Below, one piece after another: positions 41,377 to 51,918 of a stretch of DNA of 64,000 nucleotides. Location of the stretch: the NCBI RefSeq assembly GCF_001632805.1, contig NZ_CP007220.1, positions 1,922,001 through 1,986,000 on the forward strand, read 5' to 3'. Position numbers and translations under genes: made by a program. Numbering within the stretch: position 1 is the first letter of the stretch; the number at the start of each line of letters is the position of its first letter. Origin of the DNA: Mycobacteroides chelonae CCUG 47445. Its GTDB lineage: Bacteria; Actinomycetota; Actinomycetes; Mycobacteriales; Mycobacteriaceae. The notes below the pieces were generated by a model. The model worked only from the letters and a program-made list of their open reading frames with translations, had not been told where the DNA came from and searched no databases.

Positions 41377-42924
41377 ATGTGGCCCATGATGCGGATGCGC
41401 CGGGCGTTGCCGGTGATTCTTTTGGTGTTCTCGGCTGCGTTCTCGGTGGGCCCCGTCATGCCGGCGGCCGCCGCACCGCTGCCGGCGCCGAGCCCGTCGC
41501 TGCAGGCGTTCTACGACCAGAAGGTGGTCTGGGGCGGCTGCGACGGCTTCGTCAGCGACACCAGCCGCATCCCGACAGCGCGGTGCGCCAAGGTGAAGGT
41601 GCCCGTCAGCTACGACAAGCTGATGGGCGCGGTCGCCGAGCTGGCCGTGCTCAAGGTGCCCGCCACCGGCAAGCGCATCGGCGCACTGCTGGTCAACCCC
41701 GGCGGTCCCGGGGGATCGGGCGTGGACCTGGCGGCCGGTATGGGCGCCAAGCTCGGTGACGCCGCGATCGGGCAGAGCTTCGACATCGTCGGATTCGACC
41801 CACGCGGTGTCGGCGGCTCGACACCGACCCTGCGGTGCCGCACCGATGCCGAATTCGATGCCTTCCGCAAGGAACCGCTGGCCGACTACAGCCAGGCCGG
41901 AGTCGCTCACATCGAGGACGTGTACCGCCAATACGTCAACGAATGCGCGCAGCGGATGGGGCTGGACTTTCTCGCCAACGCCGGAACCGCCTCGGCGGCA
42001 AGGGATATGGACATCGTCAGGGCGGCAGTCGGCGACAGCAAGCTGAACTACCTGGGCTACTCCTATGGCACCGAGCTGGGCACCCAGTACGCCGAGTACT
42101 TCCCGCAGAATGTGCGCACGATGGTCCTGGACGGTGCGATCGACCCGACCATCGACCCCGTGGAGTCCAACGTGCGGCAGATGACCGGATTCCAGGTGGC
42201 GTTCAACGACTACGCCGCCGACTGCGCCAAGGATCCCAAGTGCCCGTTGGGGACCGACCCCTCGCAGGCCGTGAAGCGTTTCCACCAGCTGATCGATCCA
42301 TTGGTGGCCAAGCCCGCGAAGACCAATGACCCACGCGGCCTGAGTTACCAGGACGCCATCACCGGCACCATCCAGGCGATGTACACGCCGCGGTACTGGA
42401 AGTACCTGACCTCCGGGCTGGCGGGACTGGTCGACGGCAGCGGACCCGATGACTTGCTGTGGCTGGCCGACCAGTACCAGGAGCGTGACGACCAGGGGCG
42501 CTACGACAACCTGCAGGACGCCTTCAACTCGATTCGGTGCGTGGACGGGCCGACCCCGAGGGATTCCGCGCCCTGGGTGGCCGCCGACAAACGACTGCGC
42601 GAACAGGCGCCGTTCTCGAGCTACGGCACCTTCACCGGATACGCCCCCCGTGATCTGTGCGCCTTCTGGCCGGTAGCGCCGACCTCATCCCCGCACACCC
42701 CGTCGACTCCCGGACTGCCGCCGGTGGTGGTCATCTCCACGACCCACGACCCGGCCACCCCCTATGAGGCGGGAGTGGCACTGGCACAGCAATTGAACGG
42801 ATCGCTCATCAGCTACGAGGGCACCCAGCACACCGTCGCGTTCAACGGCGAGGCATGCGTCGACGAAGCCGTCACGCGCTACTTCGTGGACGACATCGTG
42901 CCCCCCAAGGACCTGCGGTGCTGA
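41377..42924 (+). CDS. Secreted serine peptidase of the CaeA family (Rv2223c-like)
   Basis: 515 residues, a tandem paralogue of the previous gene with the same triad motifs (G-Y-S-Y-G-T-E, T-H-D-P-A-T-P-Y, T-Q-H-T) and N-P-G-G-P-G-G-S. It has a normal Sec signal peptide (hydrophobic core, cut near M-P-A-A-A-A) and no lipobox cysteine, so it is released instead of anchored. Start ATG 41377, with ATG 41386 and 41389 as options. Tripeptidyl-peptidase-like activity on exported proteins is likely. Confidence 0.85.
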   Translation: MWPMMRMRRALPVILLVFSAAFSVGPVMPAAAAPLPAPSPSLQAFYDQKVVWGGCDGFVSDTSRIPTARCAKVKVPVSYDKLMGAVAELAVLKVPATGKRIGALLVNPGGPGGSGVDLAAGMGAKLGDAAIGQSFDIVGFDPRGVGGSTPTLRCRTDAEFDAFRKEPLADYSQAGVAHIEDVYRQYVNECAQRMGLDFLANAGTASAARDMDIVRAAVGDSKLNYLGYSYGTELGTQYAEYFPQNVRTMVLDGAIDPTIDPVESNVRQMTGFQVAFNDYAADCAKDPKCPLGTDPSQAVKRFHQLIDPLVAKPAKTNDPRGLSYQDAITGTIQAMYTPRYWKYLTSGLAGLVDGSGPDDLLWLADQYQERDDQGRYDNLQDAFNSIRCVDGPTPRDSAPWVAADKRLREQAPFSSYGTFTGYAPRDLCAFWPVAPTSSPHTPSTPGLPPVVVISTTHDPATPYEAGVALAQQLNGSLISYEGTQHTVAFNGEACVDEAVTRYFVDDIVPPKDLRC

Positions 42925-42953
42925 GCATCCGTGCTCGTCTAGGCCGGATGTAA

Positions 42954-42959
42954 TAGCCT
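42954..42959 (+). promoter_or_regulatory. -10 box TAGCCT for leaderless glnA2
   Basis: TAGCCT is 6 bases from the glnA2 ATG at 42966. No ribosome site precedes the ATG. Confidence 0.5.
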
Positions 42960-42965
42960 CTGACC

Positions 42966-44306
42966 ATGGATCGTCAGAAGGAATTCGTGCTGCGCACGCT
43001 GGAAGAACGAGATATCCGTTTCGTCCGGCTGTGGTTTACCGATGTGCTCGGTTACCTCAAGAGCGTGTCGATCGCACCCGCCGAACTCGAGGGCGCGTTC
43101 GAGGAGGGCATCGGCTTCGACGGTTCGTCCATCGAGGGCTTCGCCCGCGTCTCCGAGTCGGACACCGTCGCGCACCCCGATCCGTCGACGTTCCAGGTGC
43201 TGCCCTGGACCACCAGCGCCGGTAAGCACCACTCGGCACGCATGTTCTGCGATATCAAGCTGCCGGACGGATCGCCGTCCTGGTCGGACCCGCGGCATGT
43301 GCTGCGCCGCCAGCTCGCCAAGGCAAGCGATTTGGGCTTCTCCTGCTACGTGCACCCGGAGATCGAGTTCTTCCTGCTGAAGAACATGCCCGATGACGGC
43401 TCGGCGCCCATCCCGGCCGATGACGCCGGATACTTCGACCAGGCCGTGCACGAGGCGGCACCGAACTTCCGGCGCCACGCCATCGATGCGCTCGAATCCA
43501 TGGGCATCTCCGTGGAATTCAGCCACCACGAGGGCGCGCCCGGCCAGCAGGAGATCGACCTGCGCTACGCAGACGCGCTGTCCATGGCCGACAACGTGAT
43601 GACCTTCCGCAACGTGGTCAAGGAAGTGGCGATCATCGACGGCGTGCATGCCACCTTCATGCCCAAGCCGTTCAGCGATCACCCCGGCAGCGCGATGCAC
43701 ACCCACATGAGCCTGTTCGAGGGCGATACCAACGCCTTCCACAACCCCGACGACCCGCTGCAGCTGTCCACCGTCGGAAAGTCGTTCATCGCCGGAATCC
43801 TGGAGCACGCCAACGAGATCAGTGCCGTTACCAACCAGTGGGTGAACTCCTACAAGCGGCTGGTGCAGGGCGGCGAGGCCCCGACGGCGGCATCCTGGGG
43901 CGCGGCCAACCGCTCGGCGCTGGTCCGGGTGCCGATGTACACGCCCAATAAGTCGTCCTCACGCCGCATCGAGGTGCGCAGCCCCGACTCGGCCTGCAAC
44001 CCGTACCTGACCTACGCGGTGCTGCTGGCCGCCGGACTGCGTGGCGTGGAGCAGGGCTACACGCTGGGGCCCGAGGCCGAGGACGATGTCTGGGGCCTGA
44101 CCCGCGCCGAGCGTCAAGCCATGGGCTACAAGGAATTGCCCAGCACCCTGGAGAACGCGCTCATTGCCATGGAGCGCTCCGAGCTGGTGGCAGAAGCCTT
44201 GGGGGAGCATGTCTTCGACTTCTTCCTCCGTAACAAGCGGGCCGAGTGGGCGCGTTACCGAAGCAATGTGACCCCGTTCGAGCTGCGGGCCTACTTGGGT
44301 CTCTGA
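42966..44306 (+). CDS. glnA2: Glutamine synthetase, GlnA2 type
   Basis: 446 residues, equal to M. tuberculosis GlnA2 (Rv2222c). Catalytic-domain motifs: [31 protein letters not shown]...G-S-A-M-H-T-H-M-S and [12 protein letters not shown]. The adenylylation tyrosine region of GlnA1 (L-Y-E-L-P) is absent, so GlnE control of this enzyme is doubtful although glnE follows by 1 nt. It would make glutamine or a related gamma-glutamyl product; its role in mycobacteria is secondary to GlnA1. Confidence 0.9.
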   Translation: MDRQKEFVLRTLEERDIRFVRLWFTDVLGYLKSVSIAPAELEGAFEEGIGFDGSSIEGFARVSESDTVAHPDPSTFQVLPWTTSAGKHHSARMFCDIKLPDGSPSWSDPRHVLRRQLAKASDLGFSCYVHPEIEFFLLKNMPDDGSAPIPADDAGYFDQAVHEAAPNFRRHAIDALESMGISVEFSHHEGAPGQQEIDLRYADALSMADNVMTFRNVVKEVAIIDGVHATFMPKPFSDHPGSAMHTHMSLFEGDTNAFHNPDDPLQLSTVGKSFIAGILEHANEISAVTNQWVNSYKRLVQGGEAPTAASWGAANRSALVRVPMYTPNKSSSRRIEVRSPDSACNPYLTYAVLLAAGLRGVEQGYTLGPEAEDDVWGLTRAERQAMGYKELPSTLENALIAMERSELVAEALGEHVFDFFLRNKRAEWARYRSNVTPFELRAYLGL

Positions 44307-44307
44307 G

Positions 44308-47289
44308 GTGACCCGGGCCTCCACCGAGCGTTCGAAGGTTCCCAGTGTCGGGCGGCTGGGGCTCGTCGACGCGCGGGCCGCGTCTCTGCTCGAAGAGCTG
44401 GGTTGGACCACCGAGGCACACGTCCCGTTGCTGTGGTCGTTGTCGAGGTCGCCCGACGCGGATGCCGCGCTGCTGACCCTGATCCGGCTGCACGAGGAGA
44501 TGGGCGCCGACTGGGCCGCGTTGGACCGGGAGCTCAGCGCGGATACCGCCCTGCGCGGGCGGTTGCTCTCGGTGATCGGGTCATCGCTGGCGCTCGGCGA
44601 TCACCTGGTAGCCCATCCCGCCCGTTGGCGGCTGTTGGTTGGGGATATCGAGCTTGAGTCCAAAGAGGCTCTGCAAGAACGATTCTTGACGGCTGTTGGC
44701 GCGGCAAGAGGCCGTGCCTCGGTATCCGAGGGCGCCGCGATCTCGGCGTTGCGCGACGCGTACCGAGATCGGCTGCTGGTGCTCGCCGCACTCGATCTGG
44801 CCGCCACCGTGGAGAACGAACCGGTGCTGCCGTTCCCTGTGGTGGGCCAGCACCTGTCGGATCTGGCCGATGCCGCGCTGACGGCGGCACTGTCTGTCGC
44901 GGTATCGCTGGTGGTCCCGGAGGGGCAGGACCCGCCCCGGATCGCGGTCATCGCCATGGGCAAATGCGGTGCGCGCGAACTTAATTACGTCAGCGACGTC
45001 GATGTCATCTTCGTGGCGCAGGAGGCCGATTCGCTGACCACCCGGGTCGCCGGGGAGATGATGCGCATCGGCTCGAGCACCTTCTTCGAGGTGGACGCGG
45101 CACTGCGCCCGGAGGGTAAGGCGGGGGCGCTGGTGCGCACCCTGGATTCTCATGTGGCCTACTACCGGCGCTGGGCCAAGACCTGGGAGTTCCAGGCCCT
45201 GCTGAAGGCGCGGCCCGCCGTCGGCGATCCGGAGCTGGGCCAGGCATACCTGGACGCCCTCATGCCGATGGTGTGGGCCGCCTGCGAGCGTGATGACTTC
45301 GTGCCGGAAGTACAGGCGATGCGCCGCCGGGTGGAATCGCTGGTGCCGGCAGACCTACGCGAGCGCGAGATCAAACTGGGCACCGGTGGGCTGCGGGACG
45401 TCGAATTCGCGGTACAGCTGCTGCAGTTGGTGCATGGCCGGGCCGATGAGTCGCTACATGTCGCCTCCACCGTGGACGCGTTGGCGGCGCTATCCACCGG
45501 GGGATACATCGGGCGTGACGACGGCGCGAATCTGACTGCCTCGTATGAGTTCTTGCGCCTGCTTGAGCACCGGTTGCAGTTGCAGCGGCTCAAGCGCACG
45601 CACACTTTGCCCGCGCCGGAAGACACCGAGGCCATGCGCTGGCTGGCCCGGGCCGCGCACGTGCGTCCCGACGGGCAGAACGACGCGGTGGGGGTGCTGC
45701 GCGCCGAGATCAAGCGACAGGCGGTGCGGGTGTCGCGCCTGCACACCAAGTTGTTCTACCAACCGCTGCTGGAGTCGGTCACCGAGTTCGACAAGGAGGC
45801 GTTGGGGCTGTCCAACGAGGCGGCGGTGCGTCAGCTCGCGGCCCTGGGTTACCAACAGCCGCAGCATGCGCTCAGTCACCTGTCCGCGCTGACCAAGGAG
45901 GGCGGGCGCCGCGGACGCATCCAAACCATCTTGCTGCCAACGCTTTTGGATTGGCTGGCGGATACCCCAGATCCGGATGCCGGACTGCTGGCCTATCGCC
46001 GAGTGAGCGAGGCGCTGGTCGACCAGACCTGGTACCTGCGCACGCTGCGTGACGAGGGCGCGGTGGCCAAGCGGCTCATGCTGATCCTGGGCACCTCGGC
46101 CTACGTGCCGGACCTCATCATGCGGGCGCCCGAGGTGATTCAGCTGTACGCCGACGGGCCCAATGGTCCCAAACTCCTTGAGGCGGAGCCAGTCTCGGTG
46201 GCGGGTGCGCTGATCGCGTCCTCGGCGCGGCACACCGATCCGGAGCGTGCGATCGGGGCGGCACGATCGTTGCGGCGCCGGGAGCTGGCGCGGGTGGCCT
46301 CGGCGGATCTGCTGGGTCTGCTGGACGTGGTCGATGTCTGCGGCGCGCTGACCTCGGTGTGGGTAGCGGTGCTGCAGGCCGCCCTGGATGCGCTGATCAA
46401 GGGCAGTGTTCCCGACGGCGAGGAGGCCCCGGCCAGCATCGCCGTTATCGGCATGGGGCGTCTGGGCGGCGGCGAGCTGGGCTATGGCTCCGATGCCGAC
46501 GTCCTGTATGTGTGCGAGGCGCGCGGTGGTGCCACCGACGACGAGGCCGTCCGCTGGTCGGCCACGATCGCCGAGAAGCTTGGCAAGCTGCTCGGTGCAC
46601 CGAGCACCGACCCGCCGCTACAGGTCGACACCGGTCTGCGTCCCGAGGGACGCAATGGGCCGATGGTGCGCACCCTGACCGCCTACGAGGCCTATTACGC
46701 CCAATGGGCACAACCGTGGGAAGTGCAGGCGCTGCTGCGCGCGCACAGCGTCGCCGGAGATGCGGACCTGGGTCTGCGGTTCCTGCACATGATCGACAAG
46801 ACGCGGTACCCCGCCGGTGGTATCGCCCTGGACGCGGTGCGCGAGATCCGGCGGATCAAGGCGCGGGTGGATGCCGAACGGCTGCCCCGCGGCGCGGACC
46901 CGAACACCAACACCAAGCTGGGCCGCGGCGGACTGGCCGATGTGGAGTGGACCGTGCAGCTGCTGCAGTTGCGCCACGCCCATGAACATCCCTCTCTGCA
47001 CAGCACCTCGACCCTGCAGACGCTGGAGGCCGCAGCGCAGGCCGGGCTCATCGAGGCCGAGGATGCCGAGTTGCTGCGCCAGGCCTGGCTGACCGCCACC
47101 AACGCACGCAACGCATTGGTATTGGCGCGGGGTAAGCCCACCGACCAGCTGCCCGGCCCTGGCCGGCTACTCAACACGGTGGCCGCGGCGGCCGGCTGGC
47201 CGGACAACGATGGCGGCGAGTTTCTGGACAACTATCTGCGCGTGACCAGGCGCGCGAAAGCGGTCGTGCAGCGGGTGTTCGGGGAGTAG
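44308..47289 (+). CDS. glnE: GlnE, glutamine synthetase adenylyltransferase/adenylyl-removing enzyme
   Basis: 993 residues from GTG 44308, 1 nt after glnA2. It has two nucleotidyltransferase units. The N-terminal deadenylylase has M-G-K-C-G-A-R-E-L and S-D-V-D-V-I-F (about 215-235). The C-terminal adenylylase has M-G-R-L-G-G-G-E-L and S-D-A-D-V-L-Y (about 715-735). Each is followed by a helical regulator-binding part with G-G-L-R-D-V-E-F or G-G-L-A-D-V-E-W. The enzyme adds AMP to or removes it from a tyrosine of GlnA1, controlling nitrogen assimilation. Confidence 0.95.
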   Translation: MTRASTERSKVPSVGRLGLVDARAASLLEELGWTTEAHVPLLWSLSRSPDADAALLTLIRLHEEMGADWAALDRELSADTALRGRLLSVIGSSLALGDHLVAHPARWRLLVGDIELESKEALQERFLTAVGAARGRASVSEGAAISALRDAYRDRLLVLAALDLAATVENEPVLPFPVVGQHLSDLADAALTAALSVAVSLVVPEGQDPPRIAVIAMGKCGARELNYVSDVDVIFVAQEADSLTTRVAGEMMRIGSSTFFEVDAALRPEGKAGALVRTLDSHVAYYRRWAKTWEFQALLKARPAVGDPELGQAYLDALMPMVWAACERDDFVPEVQAMRRRVESLVPADLREREIKLGTGGLRDVEFAVQLLQLVHGRADESLHVASTVDALAALSTGGYIGRDDGANLTASYEFLRLLEHRLQLQRLKRTHTLPAPEDTEAMRWLARAAHVRPDGQNDAVGVLRAEIKRQAVRVSRLHTKLFYQPLLESVTEFDKEALGLSNEAAVRQLAALGYQQPQHALSHLSALTKEGGRRGRIQTILLPTLLDWLADTPDPDAGLLAYRRVSEALVDQTWYLRTLRDEGAVAKRLMLILGTSAYVPDLIMRAPEVIQLYADGPNGPKLLEAEPVSVAGALIASSARHTDPERAIGAARSLRRRELARVASADLLGLLDVVDVCGALTSVWVAVLQAALDALIKGSVPDGEEAPASIAVIGMGRLGGGELGYGSDADVLYVCEARGGATDDEAVRWSATIAEKLGKLLGAPSTDPPLQVDTGLRPEGRNGPMVRTLTAYEAYYAQWAQPWEVQALLRAHSVAGDADLGLRFLHMIDKTRYPAGGIALDAVREIRRIKARVDAERLPRGADPNTNTKLGRGGLADVEWTVQLLQLRHAHEHPSLHSTSTLQTLEAAAQAGLIEAEDAELLRQAWLTATNARNALVLARGKPTDQLPGPGRLLNTVAAAAGWPDNDGGEFLDNYLRVTRRAKAVVQRVFGE

Positions 47290-47343
47290 CTTCGTGCGGG
47301 TCACGGTCCCTTTCCGCGGATCCATATCCCTCAAGGAGCGGCT

Positions 47344-47676
47344 ATGAAATACACATCGATTGTCGTGGGTCTCGGTGTCGTCGCCGGTGCCCTTGGCGTG
47401 GCAGCACCCGCCTATGCCAAGCCGGGTGATTGCACCGTCTCCGAGGAAGCGCGGCTCGATGCGGTGGAGGCGACCAAACGCGCGGAATACCTGGAGCGCC
47501 ATCCCGACGTCAACACCGGGATAAGCGATGCGCTCAAGAACACGCCGGGCGACGGCGGCGCCAAGCACGAGGCCGTGCAGGCGTATCTCAATGCCAATCC
47601 GGCGGCCAAGGCAGACCTGGATGCGATCCGTCAGCCGGTGCAGGACTTCAAGAACCGATGCTGGCCCGGAGAGTAG
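47344..47676 (+). CDS. Hemophore-related exported protein
   Basis: 110 residues. A Sec signal peptide (cut at A-Y-A-K near residue 26) is followed by a short helical domain with one disulfide (C-T-V near residue 31 and C-W-P at the end). Conserved features are Y-L-E-R-H-P-D-V-N-T and Y-L-N-A-N-P-A-A-K-A-D-L. It fits the Rv0203/Rv1174c hemophore-related family; Rv0203 carries haem to MmpL3/MmpL11. Haem binding here is inferred from family only. AAGGAG lies 6 nt before the ATG. The domain is repeated in the next gene. Confidence 0.75.
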   Translation: MKYTSIVVGLGVVAGALGVAAPAYAKPGDCTVSEEARLDAVEATKRAEYLERHPDVNTGISDALKNTPGDGGAKHEAVQAYLNANPAAKADLDAIRQPVQDFKNRCWPGE

Positions 47677-47822
47677 GGGCCCGTCGAACTACATGGAGGT
47701 AGTTTTCGCCGCGCTTCTCATGGTTTCTTAACGTTCGAGCCATGACCGTCCAACCAACGCTCGATAGCGTCCCGGACGGGCCGGCATCTCGTCGGCTGTA
47801 ACGCTGAACAAGGAGTTACTCC

Positions 47823-48380
47823 ATGAAGTTCACCTCTGCTGTCCTCAGCGGTGTCGTTGGTGCCGGTGCAGTGGCCAGCGCCCTGGCATTCGCAGGCGCC
47901 GCTGGTGCGGCTCCCGGCCAGTGCACTGCCGCCGAGTTCGCCCGTACCCACTCGACAGTGTCGAGCCAGGTCGCGAGCTACCTGGACAAGAACCCGACCA
48001 TCAACGACGGCATCACCAAGGCCGCCAAGGGTGCCCCCGAGGGTGAGCGCCACGAAGCCATCAAGACCTACCTGGATGGCCAGCCCGCCGCCAAGGCCGA
48101 GCTCGACAAGATCCGTCAGCCGCTGACGAGCCTGAAGAGCAGCTGTGGCGCGGACACCGATGACGCCGCGCCGGCCGCCCCGGCCGGACTGGTTGGCCAG
48201 CCGGCACAGCCCGCCACCGAGAACGCCCCCGCTGAGCAGCCGCAGCAGCCGTGGAACCCCTTCGCGCCGCAGCAGCAGCCCGCTCAGGACGTCGCGGAGA
48301 ACGCCGGCACCCAGCCGGCCGCCCCGGCCAAGCCGGCTTCGCCTGCCGTCACCGCGGTGGTCGATCAGCAGGACGCCTAA
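47823..48380 (+). CDS. Hemophore-related exported protein with Pro/Gln/Ala-rich tail
   Basis: 185 residues. The signal peptide is cut near A-G-A-A-P (residue 30), and residues 31-105 form the same domain as the upstream protein: C-T-A-A-E-F, Y-L-D-K-N-P-T-I-N-D, Y-L-D-G-Q-P-A-A-K-A-E-L and a closing C. The 75-residue tail is Pro/Ala/Gln-rich and disordered and may cross the cell wall. AAGGAG stands 8 nt before the ATG. It is a tandem paralogue, 146 nt downstream of its sister, and lies just before a two-component system. Confidence 0.75.
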   Translation: MKFTSAVLSGVVGAGAVASALAFAGAAGAAPGQCTAAEFARTHSTVSSQVASYLDKNPTINDGITKAAKGAPEGERHEAIKTYLDGQPAAKAELDKIRQPLTSLKSSCGADTDDAAPAAPAGLVGQPAQPATENAPAEQPQQPWNPFAPQQQPAQDVAENAGTQPAAPAKPASPAVTAVVDQQDA

Positions 48381-48417
48381 CACCTCTCTCAGACGGGCGG
48401 CTTAGCCTTAAGCAGCA

Positions 48418-49128
48418 ATGACTCAGGAAAATGCCGCCCGTCACAAGGTGTTGATGGTTGATGACGACCCGGACGTCCGGAACTCGGTAGCCCGCGGGCT
48501 ACGCCACTCGGGTTTCGACGTCCGGGTCGCTGTCGATGGTCGCGATGCACTGACCCAGCTCGCGGCCGATGAGCCCGACGCCCTGGTGCTCGATGTGCAA
48601 ATGCCCGAGCTGGACGGGGTGGCGGTGGTTACCGCGCTACGGGCCCTTGGTAATGACATTCCGATCTGCGTACTGAGCGCACGCGACACCGTCAATGACC
48701 GGATCGCCGGCCTGGAGGCCGGTGCCGACGACTACCTGACAAAACCCTTCGACCTCGGCGAGTTGGTGGCACGCCTGCGCGCCCTGCTGCGTCGTCGCGG
48801 CGCGGGCGGCGGTGGCCTTGCCGCCTCCGCCATCACCGTCGGTCAGATCACCGTCGACATATCCCGCCGGCTGGTCTTCGCCAGCGGAGAACGCGTGGAG
48901 CTGAGCAAGCGTGAGTTCGATCTGCTGGCAGTGCTGGCCGAAAACACCGGTGTGGTGCTGAGCCGCACCCGGCTGCTGGAACTGGTGTGGGGGTACGACT
49001 TTGACGTGGAGACCAATGTCGCCGACGTTTTCGTGAGCTACCTGCGCCGCAAGCTTGAAACCGGGGGATCGTCTCGGGTCATCCATACCGTGCGAGGTGT
49101 CGGGTACGTGATGAGAGAAGAGCCGTGA
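48418..49128 (+). CDS. OmpR-family response regulator, PrrA-like
   Basis: 236 residues. The receiver domain has D-D-D (15-17), phospho-acceptor Asp59 in L-V-L-D-V-Q-M-P and Lys109 in L-T-K-P-F. The winged-helix output domain has [14 protein letters not shown] and [10 protein letters not shown]. By eye it is close to PrrA of M. tuberculosis, but the neighbourhood differs, so it may be a paralogue. TAGCCT (48403-48408) is a possible -10. The ATGA overlap with the kinase gene shows they are one operon. Confidence 0.85.
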   Translation: MTQENAARHKVLMVDDDPDVRNSVARGLRHSGFDVRVAVDGRDALTQLAADEPDALVLDVQMPELDGVAVVTALRALGNDIPICVLSARDTVNDRIAGLEAGADDYLTKPFDLGELVARLRALLRRRGAGGGGLAASAITVGQITVDISRRLVFASGERVELSKREFDLLAVLAENTGVVLSRTRLLELVWGYDFDVETNVADVFVSYLRRKLETGGSSRVIHTVRGVGYVMREEP

Positions 49129-50414
49129 AACGCTCGCTCTCGCTGCGGACCCGAGTTGCGGTCGCGGCCTTCCTTGCCGCCGGACTGGTAGTTGCCCTGA
49201 TCGGCATTGTCGCCGGTATTGCGCTGGCGCGCAATGATACTCAACAGCTCGATCGGCGCCTGGATGTACTCGTCGACGCGGTACAGGCCACCACCCGACA
49301 CGGGGACACCACCTTTGTGCTCACCGTCCGGGACGCCAAAAGTGGTGGGCTGGTGATCTTCCGGGGTGTCGAGCTGCCGAGGCTGCCGCTGGGAACCGAG
49401 AACGTCACCGTCGGCGGTGTGACCTACCGTGTGCGGACCATCGAGAGCCCGGAAGAGCAGACCGTGCTGTCCCTGGGAACCCGGGCCGACGCGGTCCTGG
49501 TCAATCACCGTGGAATTCCGGTGTTCATCGCCGTTGGTGTGCTCTCGATGCTGCTGGCCGGCGGCTTCGCGTGGCTTTTCGCGGGCCGGGCGGTGCGACC
49601 GCTGCACCAACTCACCGATCAGACCCGGCAACTCGACACCGACGGTCTGCATGTCGCGGCGGTGCGCGGCGCACGGGAGTCCGAAGAACTTGCCGACGCC
49701 ATGGCCGCCATGCTCGGACGGGTCTCGGCAGCGCAGTCAGAGACCACCAAATCTCTTCTGGCGGCCCGCGATTTCGCGGCCAGCGCCGCTCATGAACTGC
49801 GCACTCCGCTTACCGCGATGCGCGCCGATCTGGACACGCTGCGCGCGCATGACCTCTCGAACGAGGAACGCACCGAGGTGATCGGCGACCTGCAGCGTGC
49901 GCAGCGCCGCGTCGAAGCCACCATTACCGCACTCGGCCAGCTGGCCTCGGGCGATCTCGCCCGTCCCGAGGACCGTGAACTGGTGGACATCGCCGACCTG
50001 CTGGACCGGGTGGCAGCGGACGCTTCGATGCACCGTGCCGACATGCCGGAGATCACCGTCAACTCCGATGACGGCGGCGTGGTGCTGGGCTGGCCCGATG
50101 GGCTGCGGCTGGCGGTGGACAACCTGGTGCGTAACGCCATCAACCATGGCAATGCCAAACATGTTGTGCTGGCCGCGAATCGGGCCGATAGCCGACTGGT
50201 GATCGAGGTCGACGACGACGGCACCGGCCTTCCCGAGTCCGATCGGGAGCGGGTGCTCGGGCGGTTCGAACGTGGCCCCGGCGCCAAGCCCGGCGGGCTG
50301 GGGCTGGGTCTGGCGCTCGTCGCGCAGCAGGCCGCGCTGCACGGGGGAGATGTGGTGCTGTCGGAAAGTCCGCTGGGCGGGCTGCGGGCAACGCTGACGA
50401 TTCTGGCCGAATAG
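49125..50414 (+). CDS. Sensor histidine kinase, PrrB-like
   Basis: 429 residues. Transmembrane segments at about 12-34 and 131-153 enclose a sensor of about 95 residues. The HAMP region follows, then the H-box [11 protein letters not shown] with His223, N-box [10 protein letters not shown], and the ATP lid D-D-G-T-G-L-P and G-L-G-L-G-L-A-L. It phosphorylates the response regulator encoded 4 bases upstream. The signal is unknown; adjacency to two hemophore-type genes suggests haem or envelope state. It ends 9 nt from a convergent gene. Confidence 0.85.
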   Translation: MKRSLSLRTRVAVAAFLAAGLVVALIGIVAGIALARNDTQQLDRRLDVLVDAVQATTRHGDTTFVLTVRDAKSGGLVIFRGVELPRLPLGTENVTVGGVTYRVRTIESPEEQTVLSLGTRADAVLVNHRGIPVFIAVGVLSMLLAGGFAWLFAGRAVRPLHQLTDQTRQLDTDGLHVAAVRGARESEELADAMAAMLGRVSAAQSETTKSLLAARDFAASAAHELRTPLTAMRADLDTLRAHDLSNEERTEVIGDLQRAQRRVEATITALGQLASGDLARPEDRELVDIADLLDRVAADASMHRADMPEITVNSDDGGVVLGWPDGLRLAVDNLVRNAINHGNAKHVVLAANRADSRLVIEVDDDGTGLPESDRERVLGRFERGPGAKPGGLGLGLALVAQQAALHGGDVVLSESPLGGLRATLTILAE

Positions 50415-50423
50415 AACCGGCGA

Positions 50424-50927
50424 CTAGTTCTTGCGCGACCCGTACTTGGCGAGCCAGTCGCGGGCCTCGTCGGGAAGGCTCCCGGACGTCTCGGCGGCCC
50501 TACACCAACGCCGCACCATCTTGACCATGTTCGCGGGGTTGTAGGCGTCCTCCTGCTGAGACCACAGCCCGTTCCCCGCGTAGTGCAGCACGGTCAGGTT
50601 CGGTTCGCCCCAATGCTGGCCGTCGCCCGGATCGCTCATCACGTTATCGATTTCGCAAACCACCCAACCCTTTTCGGGGTCGAAGACCGTCCAGGTGGCG
50701 GGCAGACTCGGCATGTGGTTGCCGGGGAACTCCGCCATGACCGCGGTGATGTACTGCCGAATCGCCTCCTTACCGTGCAGGCGGCCCACCACGTGTTCGA
50801 TGTAGAGGGCGTCGTCGGTGTACATCTCGGCGTAGGGGTTCCAGTCGCCGGTCTCGATACAGCGATGGACGGTGGCCTGGTGTTGCGCGAACGCTTCTTC
50901 GAGTTCGGCGCGGCTAAACGACGGCAT
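50424..50927 (-). CDS. SnoaL/NTF2-like protein
   Basis: 167 residues from ATG 50927: M-P-S-F-S-R-A-E-L-E-E-A-F-A, W-N-P-Y-A-E-M-Y-T-D-D-A-L-Y-I-E-H, R-L-H-G-K-E-A-I-R-Q-Y-I and a strand with V-C-E-I-D-N-V. This is the NTF2 fold of nuclear-transport-factor-2/SnoaL proteins, with the W-x-x-Y-x-x-M-Y-x-x-D-A pattern seen in many mycobacterial members. Steroid or small-ligand binding is typical; the substrate here is unknown. Upstream reading-through would give a non-coding N-terminus, so it is not used. Confidence 0.75.
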   Translation of the reverse strand: MPSFSRAELEEAFAQHQATVHRCIETGDWNPYAEMYTDDALYIEHVVGRLHGKEAIRQYITAVMAEFPGNHMPSLPATWTVFDPEKGWVVCEIDNVMSDPGDGQHWGEPNLTVLHYAGNGLWSQQEDAYNPANMVKMVRRWCRAAETSGSLPDEARDWLAKYGSRKN

Positions 50928-50944
50928 GGGTAAAAGAGTGCCAT

Positions 50945-50954
50945 AAGGTACCGT
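50945..50954. promoter_or_regulatory. Overlapping divergent -10 boxes of SnoaL and EEP genes
   Basis: Plus-strand TACCGT (50949-50954) is 7 nt from GTG 50962. Minus-strand TACCTT (50950-50945) lies upstream of ATG 50927 with a leader of about 11 nt. They share the central TA of the palindrome GGTACC. This is the third divergent pair of this type in the window. Confidence 0.45.
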
Positions 50955-50961
50955 CCCTGAG

Positions 50962-51918
50962 GTGCGTGGACGGACCGCCGTGGGGGCGTTGGGTTGGCTG
51001 CTGGCCGTCGTTGCCATCCTGGCGATCGTGTCGCGCTGGGCGCGATCCAGTTGGTCGCCCCTGATCGGGCTGACCGCCGGCTGGCCCGTCACCTGCCTGC
51101 TGATGATTCTGGGGCTGTTGCTGTTCCTTTCGGTACGGCAGTGGTGGGGCGTGCTGACGGCGACCGTGGTGATCGCGTTGCAGGTGCTGGCCATCGCGCC
51201 GCTGTACCTTGCCGACACCCACCCGCAGGGGACAACTGTCACCGTGCTGCAGACCAATCTGCGTTTCGGCGCCGGCGACGCCGGGGCAGTGGTGGCCGCG
51301 ATCCACGAGCACGACGTGGGCGTGGTGACGGTCGACGAGCTCACCCCCGAGGCCCGAGTGAAACTCGTTGCCGCGGGTATTGATTCAGTGCTCCCATATT
51401 CGTACACCGTTGCCGAACCGAAGGCCGCGGGCACCGGTATCTGGAGTCGGTATCCGTTGACCCCGGTGCATCAGGACGACCAGAGCTTCGCCATGCGGCA
51501 GATCTGGGCGGAGGCCGAAATCCCCGACGTGGGGCCGGTCATGCTCGTCGCCGTACACACCCGCCCGCCGGATAAGGATATGAGTTCGCCGGGCTGGCTC
51601 ACCGAACTGGACACCATCGGCCGTCAGTTGCAGGCATTGCGTCCGGACGTGAAAGTCATTGTTGGCGGCGACTTTAACGCCACCTACGATCACTTCGTGT
51701 TCCGGCAGATTCTCACCGGCGGTTTCGCCGATGCCGTGGATCAGGCCGGGGCCGGCTGGCTGCCGACGTGGCGTGAGGGGCGCTGGTACACCCGGCTGAT
51801 CGGGATCGACCACGTATTGACCCGCGGGGCCGCCGCCACCTCGGTGACTACCCAGGAGATCTACGGCACCGACCACCGTGCGCTCATCGCCACGGTGGTC
51901 GTGCCTAGCTCTTCTTGA
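50962..51918 (+). CDS. Membrane-anchored endonuclease/exonuclease/phosphatase-family protein
   Basis: 318 residues from GTG 50962. Three transmembrane segments (about 5-22, 33-50, 58-80) are followed by an exported EEP domain: T-V-L-Q-T-N-L-R-F with the metal-binding Asn, V-V-T-V-D-E-L, H-T-R-P-P, I-V-G-G-D-F-N-A-T and G-I-D-H-V-L followed by G-T-D-H-R-A. The active site faces outward, so phospholipase/sphingomyelinase or extracellular nuclease activity is possible. The 3' end overlaps the convergent DoxX gene by 14 bases. Confidence 0.8.
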   Translation: MRGRTAVGALGWLLAVVAILAIVSRWARSSWSPLIGLTAGWPVTCLLMILGLLLFLSVRQWWGVLTATVVIALQVLAIAPLYLADTHPQGTTVTVLQTNLRFGAGDAGAVVAAIHEHDVGVVTVDELTPEARVKLVAAGIDSVLPYSYTVAEPKAAGTGIWSRYPLTPVHQDDQSFAMRQIWAEAEIPDVGPVMLVAVHTRPPDKDMSSPGWLTELDTIGRQLQALRPDVKVIVGGDFNATYDHFVFRQILTGGFADAVDQAGAGWLPTWREGRWYTRLIGIDHVLTRGAAATSVTTQEIYGTDHRALIATVVVPSSS

